Shown in pieces: positions 16,710 to 26,125 of a stretch of 64,000 nt of DNA. A program made the position numbers and the translations under genes. Under the pieces are notes generated by a model. The model was not told the DNA's origin. It saw nothing but the letters and a program-made list of their open reading frames with translations, and made no database searches. Positions within the stretch are counted from its first letter, which is position 1, and every line of letters starts with the position of its first letter. The DNA is from Pseudomonas viciae. GTDB lineage: Bacteria; Pseudomonadota; Gammaproteobacteria; Pseudomonadales; Pseudomonadaceae. The DNA lies in assembly GCF_004786035.1 (NCBI RefSeq), contig NZ_CP035088.1:584001-648000 (forward strand), in the 5' to 3' direction.

Positions 16710-18248
16710 TCAGCGACTGCGGTTGGTAAAGGTATGCAGGGCTCTTTCGATGCATTGCACGGTTTTGCCGAAGGCCTGCACGGTCACGTCCGAGAACGGT
16801 CCGCCGCCCTGGTCCACGACCACCAGCATGATCACCCGACCGTTGCAGGTCAGGGAACGCAACAGCAGATGCTCACCCCGGAATAGGCCGCGCAGGCCCG
16901 GCGGCAGCAGCGCGGAAAACTGCGCATTGTTCTCGGGGTTAAGGCGCACCTGGGCCTGCTGGGCCAGCAAGCGCTGCAAGACCTTGCTCTGGTTGATGGA
17001 GAAACTCATGGCCGCTGCATCCTGGGGCAAGCCGGCGGTTTGATGTACGCGCACGCTGGTCTGGCTGCGGTCGGCCATCAGAATCATCACCCGGCGCATA
17101 CCGCACGCCACCAGCGCATCCCGAGCCGAGGTGGTCAGGTGGATAGCGTTGCTGAAGGGGCTGGGTTCCACCAGCAATTCGGCACATCGTTTGCGCCATT
17201 GACCCAGGTCCTCGGCGCTGGGCGGGGCGGCTGGCAGCAAACCGGGGTGAATGCGACGACTGCCCCAGGGCCAGATCAGCGCCACGGCCGGGTGCCAGAG
17301 GTCTGGCATGCTGTGATGGCGGGCACTGTTGACGGCCTGTTGGTGCAGTTGCTGCTGGATTTCATCCATGGACATTTGCAGATACAAACTAGTGAGGTAT
17401 TGCCAGCGGGCACTGTGAGGACCGTCCCAGGCCTGTTGCGCTGAAAGGGCCAGGCCGTTGGCCAGCAACACGGTGTTGGCCGGCTGATTGAGCCAGCGTC
17501 GCAGGATCGGGTCGTCGTCCAGGCGATTCTGCTGGCGCAGCGGGTGTTCGCTGTCCCTGGCGATGCGCAGCACTTTCACCAACTCGCGGCGTTCATTGAG
17601 TAACAGGCGGTAGCCCTGTATGACCCAGACGGGCAGCCGCCAGGTCTCCACCAGCGCCAAACAGATTTTCAGCAGGCCGACGCCGAACAGCTCGCGCTCC
17701 ACCTTGCTGGCCGGCTCGCCTTTATGGATGACCCGCAATTCCCATTCTTCCAGCAATCGCGGGTGAGTCAGGGCCAGAGGCCAGAGTGGTGACAGAAACA
17801 ACAGGCTGCCCCAGTGGATGTCTTGCCACAGCCGCGCCAGGCGGCTGGCAAAAAAACCATTGGCCTGTTGTGTCGCGTGTTGGCTGATCAATTGCAGCTG
17901 GCGCAGGGCAACGGGTATCAGTTGCTCCGGCAACGAGGGCAGGCGGGCAAGCAGTTCTTCGGTGCGCTTGAGACCGAGGCGGTTGATGGCCACTTCGAGA
18001 TTTTCCGCAGGTTCTGCAAGGCTGCCATGGGTGTGATGGTTGGCTTCGCGGATGACGCTCAGTGCCAGGGCAGGGCTGTCCTGGATGAGCTCGGCGATGT
18101 CACGCAATGACCGACGACTGTCGGCAATGGCCTTGCAGACCAGGTCATGACTGGCCTGGGGCACCGGCAGGTGCACGCCCTCGAGCAGCTTTACCCAGCC
18201 TTCGAGCGTGGTCGGTCGCGCAGTTGATGTCTTCGTTTCGTGAGTCAT
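16710..18248 (-). CDS. HDOD domain protein
   Basis: 512 residues, cytoplasmic. The N-terminal ~240 residues read as an HDOD domain: LEGVHLPVPQASHDLVCKAI, LRDIAELIQDSPALALSVIREAN and VAINRLGLKRTEELLARL, the helix pattern of HD-related output domains that lack the catalytic His-Asp pair. The C-terminal half (about 345-500) looks GAF-like, with VMILMADRSQTSVRVHQTAG and VIMLVVVDQGGGPFSD. HDOD proteins act as signalling adaptors in motility, biofilm and c-di-GMP networks. It is divergent from motA, in the same place as PA4955-type genes, and 42 bp upstream of rhdA. The specific role is unknown. Confidence 0.8.
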   Translation of the reverse strand: MTHETKTSTARPTTLEGWVKLLEGVHLPVPQASHDLVCKAIADSRRSLRDIAELIQDSPALALSVIREANHHTHGSLAEPAENLEVAINRLGLKRTEELLARLPSLPEQLIPVALRQLQLISQHATQQANGFFASRLARLWQDIHWGSLLFLSPLWPLALTHPRLLEEWELRVIHKGEPASKVERELFGVGLLKICLALVETWRLPVWVIQGYRLLLNERRELVKVLRIARDSEHPLRQQNRLDDDPILRRWLNQPANTVLLANGLALSAQQAWDGPHSARWQYLTSLYLQMSMDEIQQQLHQQAVNSARHHSMPDLWHPAVALIWPWGSRRIHPGLLPAAPPSAEDLGQWRKRCAELLVEPSPFSNAIHLTTSARDALVACGMRRVMILMADRSQTSVRVHQTAGLPQDAAAMSFSINQSKVLQRLLAQQAQVRLNPENNAQFSALLPPGLRGLFRGEHLLLRSLTCNGRVIMLVVVDQGGGPFSDVTVQAFGKTVQCIERALHTFTNRSR

Positions 18249-18319
18249 GGTTGGACGTGATCATCGGATGAAGTATCTACGCCCGGAACGGGGCAAATTG
18301 GCTTTTCGCCAGAACTGGC

Positions 18320-18346
18320 TATAGTCTGGCGCAGTTTTGCCGATAA
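18320..18346 (+). promoter_or_regulatory. Sigma-28 (FliA) promoter for motAB
   Basis: TATAGTCT - 11 bases - GCCGATAA. The -10 element is a perfect match to the flagellar sigma-28 consensus and the -35 matches TAAAGTTT at six of eight positions with exact spacing. It ends 68 bp before the motA ATG. Confidence 0.85.
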
Positions 18347-18414
18347 GTAGAAGAAGAGATTTTCCAGCTTCCGAATATGACCTTGAACCCGACTTAAATA
18401 AGTACTTTCTACCT

Positions 18415-19266
18415 ATGGCTAAAATTATCGGCATCATTGTCGTGTTCGCGAGCGTGCTCGGCGGATACGTACTCTCCCATGGCAAGATTGCCGCCCTGAT
18501 CCAACCTTTCGAGGTGCTGATCATCGGTGGCGCGGCCCTCGGCGCATTCTTGCAGGCCAACCCTGGCTATATGACGATGCATGTGCTCAAAAAATCCCTG
18601 AGCATGTTCGGTTCGCGCTTCAGTCACACCTTCTATCTTGAAGTGCTGGGGCTGATCTATGAAATCCTCAACAAGAGCCGCCGCGAAGGCATGATGGCGA
18701 TCGAGGGGGATATTGAAGATGCCTCCGCCAGCCCGATCTTCGCCAAGTACCCCTCGGTGCTCAAGGACGCCCGCATGACGGCGTTCATCTGTGATTACCT
18801 GCGCATCATGTCGTCCGGCAACATGGCGCCCCATGAACTCGAAGGTCTGTTCGACATGGAGCTGTACAGCCTCAAGGAAGACTTGGAGCACCCGTCCCAC
18901 GCGGTCAATGGCATCGCTGACGGCATGCCCGGCTTCGGTATCGTCGCGGCGGTATTGGGCATCGTGGTGACCATGGCTTCCCTGGGCGACGGCGACCAGA
19001 AATCCATCGGCCTGCACGTGGGTGCGGCACTGGTGGGTACCTTCTTCGGTATTTTGGCCGCGTATGGTTTCTTCGGCCCGCTGGCCCACTCCCTGGCCCA
19101 CGACGCCAAGGAAGAACTCAACGTCTACGAAGCCATCAAGGCTTCCCTGGTGGCCTCGGCCTCGGGCATGCCGCCATCGCTGGCAGTGGAATTCGGCCGC
19201 AAGGTCCTGTACCCGGCGCACCGTCCAAGTTTCGCCGAGCTGGAACAAGCGGTTCGCGGTCGTTAA
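18415..19266 (+). CDS. motA: Flagellar motor stator protein MotA
   Basis: 283 residues from the ATG at 18415, the standard length; the upstream in-frame ATG at 18337 overlaps the promoter and is rejected. It is the inner-membrane proton-channel subunit that pushes on FliG. Seen: membrane helices at about 4-22 and 32-50, a cytoplasmic loop with SRREGMMAIEGDIEDA, GFGIVAAVLGIVVTMASLG as helix 3, and GAALVGTFFGILAAYGFFGPLA as helix 4, with the conserved prolines. The gene is three bases before motB. Pseudomonads also carry a second stator pair, MotCD; the adjoining rsgA and orn identify this as the MotAB pair. Confidence 0.96.
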   Translation: MAKIIGIIVVFASVLGGYVLSHGKIAALIQPFEVLIIGGAALGAFLQANPGYMTMHVLKKSLSMFGSRFSHTFYLEVLGLIYEILNKSRREGMMAIEGDIEDASASPIFAKYPSVLKDARMTAFICDYLRIMSSGNMAPHELEGLFDMELYSLKEDLEHPSHAVNGIADGMPGFGIVAAVLGIVVTMASLGDGDQKSIGLHVGAALVGTFFGILAAYGFFGPLAHSLAHDAKEELNVYEAIKASLVASASGMPPSLAVEFGRKVLYPAHRPSFAELEQAVRGR

Positions 19267-19269
19267 GTC

Positions 19270-20301
19270 ATGGAAAATAATCAGCCGATTATCGTCAAGC
19301 GCGTCAAGCGCATTGCCGCCGGGCATCACGGGGGCGCCTGGAAAATCGCCTTCGCCGACTTCGCGACGGCGATGATGGCGTTCTTCCTGGTGCTGTGGCT
19401 GCTGTCCACCGCAACCCCGGAACAGAAGATCGCCATCGCCGGTTACTTCAAGGACCCGGTGGGTTTTACTGAAAGCGGCACGCCGTACATCATCGATCTG
19501 GGCGGCTCACCAACCCTGGCGCCGGACACGACCCTCAACCCTGAAGTCAAATCCGAGCCCCAGCCCGACAAGGTGACGGTGGATTCCGAGCAGGTCGAAG
19601 GCATGGCCGAGCAGGTCGAGCGTGAACGCCTGGAGTTGCTGCTGCAGGAGCTGCAGAACAAGGTCGAAGAGAACCCGCAGTTGCAGAAATTCAAGGACCA
19701 GATCCTCTTCGAAATCACGCCGAACGGCTTGCGCATCCAGATCATGGACGCCGAGAACCGGCCGATGTTCGATTCTGGCAGCGCGCGGCTGAAACCATAT
19801 TTCGAGGACATTCTGCTGGCCATGGCCGACACCATCAAGGCGGTGCCGAACAAGATCAGTATCAGCGGCCATACCGATGCCAAGCCTTACATAGGTAAGG
19901 GCGATTTCGGTAACTGGGAATTGTCTGCCAACCGCGCCAACGCGGCCCGTCGCGCCTTGGTGGCCGGCAGTTATCCCGACGAGCAGGTGGCGCGGGTGGT
20001 CGGTTATGCGTCCTCGGCGTTGTTCGATCGCAAGGATCCATTCAACCCGGTCAACCGGCGTATCGATATCGTGGTGTTGACCAAGAAGGCCCAGCAAGCC
20101 ATCGAAGGTTCGCAAACCGATGATCCGGCGCCGGATCCTGCCCAGGGCGCGCCGGGCGAGGTGCCGCAGACGCCGGGTGCAGCGGCTGATCCGAACGCCT
20201 TGCCGGCGGACCAGCAGCCCGTGCCGGCCCATGAGCTGCGCGAACGTCTGAACCTGTTCGACGACGCCGCGCCGAAACCGGCCGAGCCGCCTGCGCAGTA
20301 A
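19270..20301 (+). CDS. motB: Flagellar motor stator protein MotB
   Basis: 343 residues. The N-terminal KRIAAGHHGGAWKIAFADFATAMMAFFLVLWL contains the single membrane helix with the proton-carrying Asp (FADFATAM). A plug/linker region follows, then an OmpA-like peptidoglycan-binding domain (about 150-275) with ISISGHTDAKPY and ELSANRANAARRAL. The tail beyond 280 is rich in Ala, Pro and Asp and is longer than in E. coli, as usual for Pseudomonas. It anchors MotA to the cell wall. A strong terminator follows directly. Confidence 0.96.
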   Translation: MENNQPIIVKRVKRIAAGHHGGAWKIAFADFATAMMAFFLVLWLLSTATPEQKIAIAGYFKDPVGFTESGTPYIIDLGGSPTLAPDTTLNPEVKSEPQPDKVTVDSEQVEGMAEQVERERLELLLQELQNKVEENPQLQKFKDQILFEITPNGLRIQIMDAENRPMFDSGSARLKPYFEDILLAMADTIKAVPNKISISGHTDAKPYIGKGDFGNWELSANRANAARRALVAGSYPDEQVARVVGYASSALFDRKDPFNPVNRRIDIVVLTKKAQQAIEGSQTDDPAPDPAQGAPGEVPQTPGAAADPNALPADQQPVPAHELRERLNLFDDAAPKPAEPPAQ

Positions 20302-20302
20302 C

Positions 20303-20340
20303 CCACAAAAAAGCCGACATCATTGTCGGCTTTTTTGTGG
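20303..20340 (+). terminator. Intrinsic terminator after motB (probably bidirectional)
   Basis: CCACAAAAAAGCCGACA-tcat-TGTCGGCTTTTTTGTGG, a 17-bp perfect stem with A-run and T-run on either arm, so it can work in both directions. Confidence 0.93.
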
Positions 20341-20355
20341 ATCACTGTTCGCATT

Positions 20356-20438
20356 AGGCTTGCTCCCGCTGGGCTGCGAAGCAGCCCCATCCAAGGTGAG
20401 TGCTTCGCACTCAAGCGGGAGCAAGCTCCCTCGCCACA
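20356..20438. repeat. REPIN (GGGAGCTTGCTCCC family)
   Basis: GGCTTGCTCCCGCTGGGCTGCGAAGCAGCCC and inverted mate AGCGGGAGCAAGCTCCCTCGCCAC, between the convergent motB and rsgA. Confidence 0.85.
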
Positions 20439-20467
20439 AGAGTGATTGGTTCCATATTGCGTGCAGG

Positions 20468-21499
20468 TCAGTAACTACTTTCCGGCAAGCTGGCGATGAT
20501 CGAGCGGTAGCTGTTCATCCGTTGCTGATGCACGCGGCCTTCTTCCAGGGCCTTGAGCAGGGCGCAACCGGGTTCGCGGTCGTGCTTGCAGTCGCGGAAG
20601 CGGCAGGTGCCGATCAGGTCGTTGAACTCGATGAACCCGGCTTCGACATCGGCCCGGCTGACGTGGCCCAGGCCGAATTCGCGGATGCCTGGCGAGTCGA
20701 TCAATTCACCGCCGCCAGGGAAGTGGAACAACCGCGCGGTGGTGGTGGTGTGGGTGCCTTGGCCAGACAGTTCGGACAACGGCCCGACGCGGGTTTCGAC
20801 TTCCGGCAGCAGGCTGTTGACCAGCGATGACTTGCCGACGCCGGATTGGCCGACGAACACGCTGATGCGTCCGTCCAGTTGCTGTTGCAACTGCTCCATG
20901 CCGTTGCCGTGATGAGCCGAGACTTCCAGCACCGGGTAACCCAAATCCCGATAAACCGACAGCAAGGCATTCAGCGCCGGGGCGTTGTGCTCGTCGATCA
21001 GGTCGAATTTGTTGAGCAGTAACAGTGGGCGGATGCCGGCGTGTTCGGCCGCCACCAGGTAGCGGTCGATCAGGTTGGCGTGGGGTTCGGGCAGCGGGGC
21101 GAACACGATGACGATCATGTCGACGTTGGCGGCCACCGGCTTGAGCTGGCCGCGGCTGTCCGGACGGCACAGCTCGGTGTGGCGCGGCAATTGCGCGACG
21201 ATCACGCCGATACCCTGGTTGCCGGCACGCCAGACCACCTTGTCGCCGGTGACCAGCGCTGGCAGGTTGGCCCGCAAGTGGCAGCGGAACACCTGGCCGG
21301 CCAGTTCGCCTTCGCAGGCTTCGACCTCGACCTGCACACCGAAGTGTGCGATCACCAGGCCGGTCTGTTCAGGGCCCAGGTCGCCGCCCTCCAGGGCCTC
21401 GACCGCACTGGACTCGCGTTTGGCGGCGCGGGCGGCGCGCTCGCCCTGGATCTTTTCGATGCGCCAGTTCTGACGACGATTGAGTTGGCGTTTGGCCAT
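20468..21499 (-). CDS. rsgA: Small ribosomal subunit biogenesis GTPase RsgA
   Basis: 343 residues from the ATG at 21499 ([18 protein letters not shown]); the frame stays open to 21964 only because it runs antisense through orn. RsgA checks maturation of the 30S subunit. Domains: OB-fold (about 40-115), circularly permuted GTPase with G4 NKFD at 163-166 ahead of G1 GQSGVGKSS at 217-225, and a C-terminal zinc finger with [14 protein letters not shown]. The order G4-G5-G1-G2-G3 is the hallmark of this family. Divergent from orn across about 110 bp, a conserved arrangement. Confidence 0.96.
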   Translation of the reverse strand: MAKRQLNRRQNWRIEKIQGERAARAAKRESSAVEALEGGDLGPEQTGLVIAHFGVQVEVEACEGELAGQVFRCHLRANLPALVTGDKVVWRAGNQGIGVIVAQLPRHTELCRPDSRGQLKPVAANVDMIVIVFAPLPEPHANLIDRYLVAAEHAGIRPLLLLNKFDLIDEHNAPALNALLSVYRDLGYPVLEVSAHHGNGMEQLQQQLDGRISVFVGQSGVGKSSLVNSLLPEVETRVGPLSELSGQGTHTTTTARLFHFPGGGELIDSPGIREFGLGHVSRADVEAGFIEFNDLIGTCRFRDCKHDREPGCALLKALEEGRVHQQRMNSYRSIIASLPESSY

Positions 21500-21608
21500 G
21501 GGTGTTCCGTATGAAGAAATGCAGCGAATAGGGTAAAACGGCCGCGAGTTTAGCACGCCCAAAGGCCGGCCTAGGCTAAACTGCGCAGCTACGCCGAGGA
21601 GCTCCCCT

Positions 21609-22151
21609 ATGCAAAACCCGCAGAACCTGATCTGGATCGACCTGGAAATGACCGGTCTGAACCCTGATACCGACGTCATCATCGAAATGGCCACCATCGT
21701 CACCGACAGTGACCTCAACACGTTGGCCGAAGGCCCGGTGATCGCGATCCACCACAGCGACGAAATCCTGGCTGGCATGGACGAATGGAACACTCGCCAG
21801 CATGGCGGCTCGGGCCTGACCCAGCGGGTACGTGAGAGCAAAATCAGCATGGCCGAGGCCGAAGCCCAGACCATCGCCTTCCTGGAACAGTGGGTGCCAA
21901 AGGGCAAGTCACCGATCTGCGGCAACAGCATCTGCCAGGATCGTCGTTTCCTGTATACCCACATGAAATCCCTGGAAAGCTACTTCCACTACCGCAACCT
22001 GGACGTCTCCACCCTCAAGGAACTGGCCGCCCGCTGGGCTCCAGAAGTGCGTGACAGCTTCCAGAAGGGCGGCAGCCACCTGGCCTTGGACGACATTCGC
22101 GAGTCCATTGCCGAGTTGCAGCATTACCGTAAGCACTTCATCAAGTTCTGA
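21609..22151 (+). CDS. orn: Oligoribonuclease
   Basis: 180 residues. A 3'-5' exonuclease of the DEDDh class that degrades di- to pentanucleotides, including pGpG from c-di-GMP breakdown, and is essential in several pseudomonads. The first motif [11 protein letters not shown] gives Asp11 and Glu13; [13 protein letters not shown] carries the second Asp and [11 protein letters not shown] the last His-x4-Asp. Length is normal. It stands as a single gene between the rsgA promoter region and a REPIN. No oddities. Confidence 0.97.
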   Translation: MQNPQNLIWIDLEMTGLNPDTDVIIEMATIVTDSDLNTLAEGPVIAIHHSDEILAGMDEWNTRQHGGSGLTQRVRESKISMAEAEAQTIAFLEQWVPKGKSPICGNSICQDRRFLYTHMKSLESYFHYRNLDVSTLKELAARWAPEVRDSFQKGGSHLALDDIRESIAELQHYRKHFIKF

Positions 22152-22198
22152 GTCGGCTCGCAGGCTACTGCGGCGAGGTGGCAGGCGAGAACGCTTTT

Positions 22199-22318
22199 GT
22201 GGCGAGGGAGCTTGCTCCCGCTGGCCTGCGAAGCAGGCCCTCAAAGTTTTTCAGGTCAAACGCACTGCCCGGTTTGCGACTGCTTCGCCGCCGAGCGGGA
22301 GCAGGCTCCCTCGCCACG
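22199..22318. repeat. REPIN (GGGAGCTTGCTCCC family)
   Basis: GTGGCGAGGGAGCTTGCTCCCGCTGG and inverted mate CCGAGCGGGAGCAGGCTCCCTCGCCAC with a ~65-bp spacer. It fills most of the 280-bp gap between orn and the channel gene; nothing else is seen there. Confidence 0.88.
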
Positions 22319-22431
22319 GGGATCAGTTTGGACGGGTGGACAGGGTGTTTAGGCTGGAGTCGTTGCCTTGCCCTCTTTTGGTGCCTGCCCGAAATGGCTA
22401 GACTGCGCGCCTTCCTGTAAGGACCGCCCCC

Positions 22432-23043
22432 ATGTTGCTGATGCTCTATCTGATCGCCATCACCGCCGAAGCCATGACCGGCGCCTTGTCCGCCGGGCGC
22501 CGTGGCATGGACTGGTTCGGCGTGGTGCTGATCGCCTGCGTCACGGCGTTGGGTGGCGGTTCGGTGCGCGACGTACTGCTCGGTCATTACCCGCTCACCT
22601 GGGTCAAGCACCCGGAATACCTGGTGCTGACCACCGCGGCGGCGATGCTCACAGTGTTCCTGGCGCGCTGGATGCGTCATCTGCGTTCATTGTTCCTGGT
22701 GCTCGACGCCGTGGGCCTGGTGGCGTTCACCCTGATCGGCTGCATGACTGCCCTGGAAATGGGCCACGGCATGCTGGTGGCGTCGGTCAGCGGTGTCATC
22801 ACCGGTGTGTTCGGTGGCATCCTGCGGGACATTTTCTGCAACGACATCCCGCTGATCTTCCGCCGCGAACTCTACGCCAGCGTCTCGTTTGCCGCGGCCT
22901 GGTGCTATTTGCTGTGTGTCTACCTGCAATTGCCGAATGAGCAGGCGATTCTTATCACCTTGTTTGGTGGTTTTTTGCTGCGGCTCCTGGCGATCCGCTT
23001 CCACTGGGAAATGCCGAAGTTCGTCTATAACGACGAGGTTTGA
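22432..23043 (+). CDS. TRIC-type (UPF0126/YicG) cation channel family protein
   Basis: 203 residues, almost entirely membrane-embedded with about seven predicted helices. Two related halves each contain the Gly-rich signature: TALGGGSVRDVLLG near residue 38 and GVFGGILRDIFCNDIP near 124. This is the bacterial trimeric intracellular cation channel family (YicG/UPF0126), which forms potassium-permeable trimers in structural studies. An AAGGA stands nine bases ahead of the ATG at 22432; an ATG three codons on is an alternative. Its stop overlaps the 3' end of the convergent queG by 19 bp. Substrate in vivo is unknown. Confidence 0.85.
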   Translation: MLLMLYLIAITAEAMTGALSAGRRGMDWFGVVLIACVTALGGGSVRDVLLGHYPLTWVKHPEYLVLTTAAAMLTVFLARWMRHLRSLFLVLDAVGLVAFTLIGCMTALEMGHGMLVASVSGVITGVFGGILRDIFCNDIPLIFRRELYASVSFAAAWCYLLCVYLQLPNEQAILITLFGGFLLRLLAIRFHWEMPKFVYNDEV

Positions 23044-24104
23044 CGTCCGGTGTGCTGGCGCAACGCCCATTCCACATGCTCACGCACCAGCTCCGACGGA
23101 TAGTCGCGCCGGGCCTCCAGCGCTTGTAGCACCGGAATCGTTGACGGGGCATTTCCAAGGCCCACCGCCAGGTTGCGCAACCAACGCTCGTAACCGGCGC
23201 GGCGCAGAGGGGAGCCTTCAGTGCTGCTGAGGAATTTCTCCTCGTCCCACATGAACAACTCGGCCAGCCCGGCATTGTCCAGGTTGTGGCGAGGCTTGAA
23301 GTCGCTTTCCCCGGACGGTCGGGCGAAGCGATTCCATGGGCAGACGATCTGACAGTCATCACACCCGAACACCCGGTTGCCGATCAACGGTCGCAGTTCC
23401 TCGGGGATGGCGCTTTTCAGCTCGATGGTCAGGTAGGAAATGCAGCGGCGGGCATCCAGCACGTAGGGGCCGACGAAGGCATTCGTAGGACAGATGTCCA
23501 GGCACGCGGTGCATTTGCCGCAATGTTCGCTGGCATGGGGTGGATCCACCGGCAGGGGCAAGTCGACAAACAGCTCGCTCAAGAAGAAGTAGCTGCCGGC
23601 CTTGCGGTTCAGCACCAGGGTGTTTTTACCGATCCAGCCCAGGCCGGCCTGTTCGGCGATGGCTTTTTCCAGCACCGGTGCGCTGTCGACGAAGGCGCGA
23701 TAGCCAAAGGGGCCGATGACCGCCTGAATTTTTTCTGCCAGTTGCTGCACACGTTTACGGATCAATTTGTGGTAATCGCGGCCCAATGCATAACGCGAGA
23801 CGTAGGCCTTTTCCGGTTGGCCGAGCATCTGCGCCATTTGTGTGTCGCCCGACAGGTAGTCCATGCGCAGGGAAACCACCCGCAATGTGCCCGGCACCAG
23901 TTCCTCGGGGTGCGAGCGTTTGCTGCCGTGGGCGCCCATGTAGTCCATCTCGCCGTGATAGCCCGCGTCGAGCCAGCGCTGCAAATGTTGCTCATGCTCG
24001 GCAAGGTCCAGGCCGCTGATGCCGACTTGCTGGAAACCCAGCTCGCGGCCCCAGTCCTTGATGGATTGGGCGAGGGCGGGGAGGTCTGTGGGAATGGCAG
24101 GCAT
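23025..24104 (-). CDS. queG: Epoxyqueuosine reductase
   Basis: 359 residues from the ATG at 24104; the longer frame to 24800 is antisense to nnr and is rejected. It reduces epoxyqueuosine to queuosine in tRNA, the last step of queuosine formation, using cobalamin. Seen: FVDSAPVLEKAIAEQAGLGWIGKN with the general-acid Asp140; a ferredoxin-type pair of 4Fe-4S motifs C195-C198-C201-C205 (CGKCTACLDICP) and C248-C251-C255 (CDDCQIVCP); a HEAT-like C-terminal region. It is divergent from nnr with 63 bp between them. The 3' end overlaps the channel gene. Confidence 0.95.
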   Translation of the reverse strand: MPAIPTDLPALAQSIKDWGRELGFQQVGISGLDLAEHEQHLQRWLDAGYHGEMDYMGAHGSKRSHPEELVPGTLRVVSLRMDYLSGDTQMAQMLGQPEKAYVSRYALGRDYHKLIRKRVQQLAEKIQAVIGPFGYRAFVDSAPVLEKAIAEQAGLGWIGKNTLVLNRKAGSYFFLSELFVDLPLPVDPPHASEHCGKCTACLDICPTNAFVGPYVLDARRCISYLTIELKSAIPEELRPLIGNRVFGCDDCQIVCPWNRFARPSGESDFKPRHNLDNAGLAELFMWDEEKFLSSTEGSPLRRAGYERWLRNLAVGLGNAPSTIPVLQALEARRDYPSELVREHVEWALRQHTGRQTSSL

Positions 24105-24167
24105 GAGGCGAGAGAAACCGGAGCTGAGATGCGTATAATTCTGCCAGACATCGGAGCCTGAAGACGC

Positions 24168-25667
24168 ATGCCGCACACTAAAGATGATTTTCCCGACGCG
24201 CTGTACAGTGCCGCGCAGGTCCGGGCCCTTGACGCGCAACTGATCGCGGCAGGTACCAGCGGCTTCGAATTGATGCAGCGCGCGGCCCGTGCCACTTGGC
24301 GAGCGATTGTCCGGCACTGGCCTGACGCCAGCGAGCTGACCGTGCTGGCCGGGCACGGCAACAACGCTGGCGATGGCTATCTGGTAGCAACTCTGGCTCG
24401 GCGCGCCGGCTGGTCGGTGCGGGTGCTGACGGTGGGCGAACCTCGGCGTTTGCAGGGCGATGCCGCCAACGCCCACGCCGAGGCTGTCGCGGTGGGTGTG
24501 CCGGTGGAGCCTTGGTCTGACGAGTCCGAATTGCGTGGCGTGCTGCTGGACGCGTTGCTCGGTACCGGGTTGAGTGGCGATGTACGCGAGCCCTATGTGC
24601 GAGCCATCGATACGATCAATGTCAGTGGCCTGCCGGTCGCGGCGGTGGATATTCCCTCGGGACTGTGCGCTGACACCGGGCGGGTGCTGGGCACGGCGGT
24701 GGCGGCCGATCTTACCGTGACCTTCATTGGCCTGAAGCTGGGGTTGTTCACGGGGGATGCGGCGGATCGGGTTGGCGAACTGGTGTTCAACGATCTGCAC
24801 GCCGATCCCGATATCGTTGAGTCGGCAGCGGCCAGCGCCCGACTGCTCTCACCGCACAATCTGCCGTGTCTGACGCCTCGCATGCCGAGCTCCCACAAAG
24901 GCAAGTTCGGACATGTGCTGTTGATTGGCGGCGACCGGGGTTTTGGCGGCGCGATCCAGATGAGTGCCGAAAGCGCCCTGCGTTGCGGCGCGGGCATGGT
25001 TTCGATGGCGACCCGTAGCGAGCATGTCTCGGCTGCGCTGACGCGTTTGCCCGAGGTCATGGTGCAGGGCACCCATTCGGCCAATCAATTGATGGGCCTG
25101 CTCAAGCAGGCCAGTGTACTGGTGGTCGGGCCGGGGCTGGGCCAGGCCGCGTGGGGTCGCAGTCTGCTGTCGGCGGCGGCCAATGCGCTGCTGCCGCAAG
25201 TCTGGGATGCCGATGCGCTGAACCTGCTGAGCAGCGGCGTTGTCAGTCTGCCCGAACACTGTGTCATCACCCCGCATCCAGGCGAGGCGGCGCGGCTTCT
25301 GGATGTATCCACGGCCCAGGTGCAGGCCGATCGTCCGGCGGCGGCCCGCGCGTTGAGCCAGAAGTACACCGCCACGGTGATTCTCAAGGGCGCCGGAAGC
25401 CTCATCTCCAGCCCGGATGGTCGCCTGGCGGTTTGCAGCCAGGGCCATCCGGCCATGGCCACAGCTGGGCTGGGGGATGTGTTGGCCGGCGTGGTCGGTG
25501 CCTTGCTCGCCCAGGGCATGGACAGTTTTGAGGCCGCGTGCCTGGCGGTGTGGCTGCACGCCAATGCCGGTGCGCAAACAGGTCGGTCGGGCCGGGGACT
25601 GGCGGCGACCGATCTGATCCCGGTCATTCGTCAGTTGTTGGAGGAGCATTCACCGTGCCTGAAGTAA
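24168..25667 (+). CDS. nnr: Bifunctional NAD(P)H-hydrate epimerase / ADP-dependent dehydratase
   Basis: 499 residues, a fusion of the two NAD(P)HX repair enzymes. The N-terminal epimerase (about 1-215) has LAGHGNNAGDGYLVA and VAAVDIPSGLCADTG; the C-terminal dehydratase (about 225-495) has ribokinase-like motifs VLLIGGDRGFGGAIQMSA, VITPHPGEAARLL and the ATP/ADP-binding ATAGLGDVLAGVVGALL. Together they convert hydrated NADH and NADPH back to the usable forms. It is the first gene of a long plus-strand series. The tsaE GTG lies inside its last codons, a 13-base overlap, so the two are coupled. Confidence 0.95.
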   Translation: MPHTKDDFPDALYSAAQVRALDAQLIAAGTSGFELMQRAARATWRAIVRHWPDASELTVLAGHGNNAGDGYLVATLARRAGWSVRVLTVGEPRRLQGDAANAHAEAVAVGVPVEPWSDESELRGVLLDALLGTGLSGDVREPYVRAIDTINVSGLPVAAVDIPSGLCADTGRVLGTAVAADLTVTFIGLKLGLFTGDAADRVGELVFNDLHADPDIVESAAASARLLSPHNLPCLTPRMPSSHKGKFGHVLLIGGDRGFGGAIQMSAESALRCGAGMVSMATRSEHVSAALTRLPEVMVQGTHSANQLMGLLKQASVLVVGPGLGQAAWGRSLLSAAANALLPQVWDADALNLLSSGVVSLPEHCVITPHPGEAARLLDVSTAQVQADRPAAARALSQKYTATVILKGAGSLISSPDGRLAVCSQGHPAMATAGLGDVLAGVVGALLAQGMDSFEAACLAVWLHANAGAQTGRSGRGLAATDLIPVIRQLLEEHSPCLK

Positions 25668-26125
25668 CCCTGTACGTGGCGGACGAACAAGCCATGACGG
25701 CATTCGGGGCGCGTATTGCGCGCACCACTGGGGGCCATGGCCTGATTTTTCTCGAAGGCGACCTTGGCGCGGGAAAAACCACGTTGTCCCGTGGCATTAT
25801 TCGCGGCCTCGGACACGTCGGCGCGGTAAAAAGCCCCACGTTCACCTTGGTCGAGCCCTACGAGATCGGCGACATTCGCGCCTTTCATTTCGACCTGTAT
25901 CGACTGGTGGATCCTGAAGAGCTGGAATTCCTCGGTATTCGCGATTATTTCGAAGATGATGCCTTGTGCCTGATCGAATGGCCCCAGAAGGGTGCAGGCT
26001 TTTTGCCAAAGCCCGACCTGACCATTACCATTGGCGCGCAGAACGGCGGGCGTTCGCTGAAACTGACGCCGCAAGGCTCGCGTGGCGAGTCGTGGTGTGC
26101 CGCTTTGGCATTGGAAACTAATTGA
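25655..26125 (+). CDS. tsaE: tRNA threonylcarbamoyladenosine biosynthesis ATPase TsaE
   Basis: 156 residues from a GTG at 25655, preceded by GAGGAG at 25641-25646; this start gives MPEVTLYVADEQAM. TsaE is the ATPase that drives the TsaBDE complex in adding t6A to tRNA position 37. The Walker A motif GDLGAGKTT is at 35-43, followed by SPTFTLVEPYE and FHFDLYRL. Length is normal. It overlaps nnr upstream by 13 bases and meets amiB downstream at a TGATG overlap. Confidence 0.95.
   Translation: MPEVTLYVADEQAMTAFGARIARTTGGHGLIFLEGDLGAGKTTLSRGIIRGLGHVGAVKSPTFTLVEPYEIGDIRAFHFDLYRLVDPEELEFLGIRDYFEDDALCLIEWPQKGAGFLPKPDLTITIGAQNGGRSLKLTPQGSRGESWCAALALETN

Noticed and set aside
21500..21964. Long N-terminal extension of rsgA
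   Set aside because: Runs antisense through orn; the conserved start MAKRQ is at 21499.
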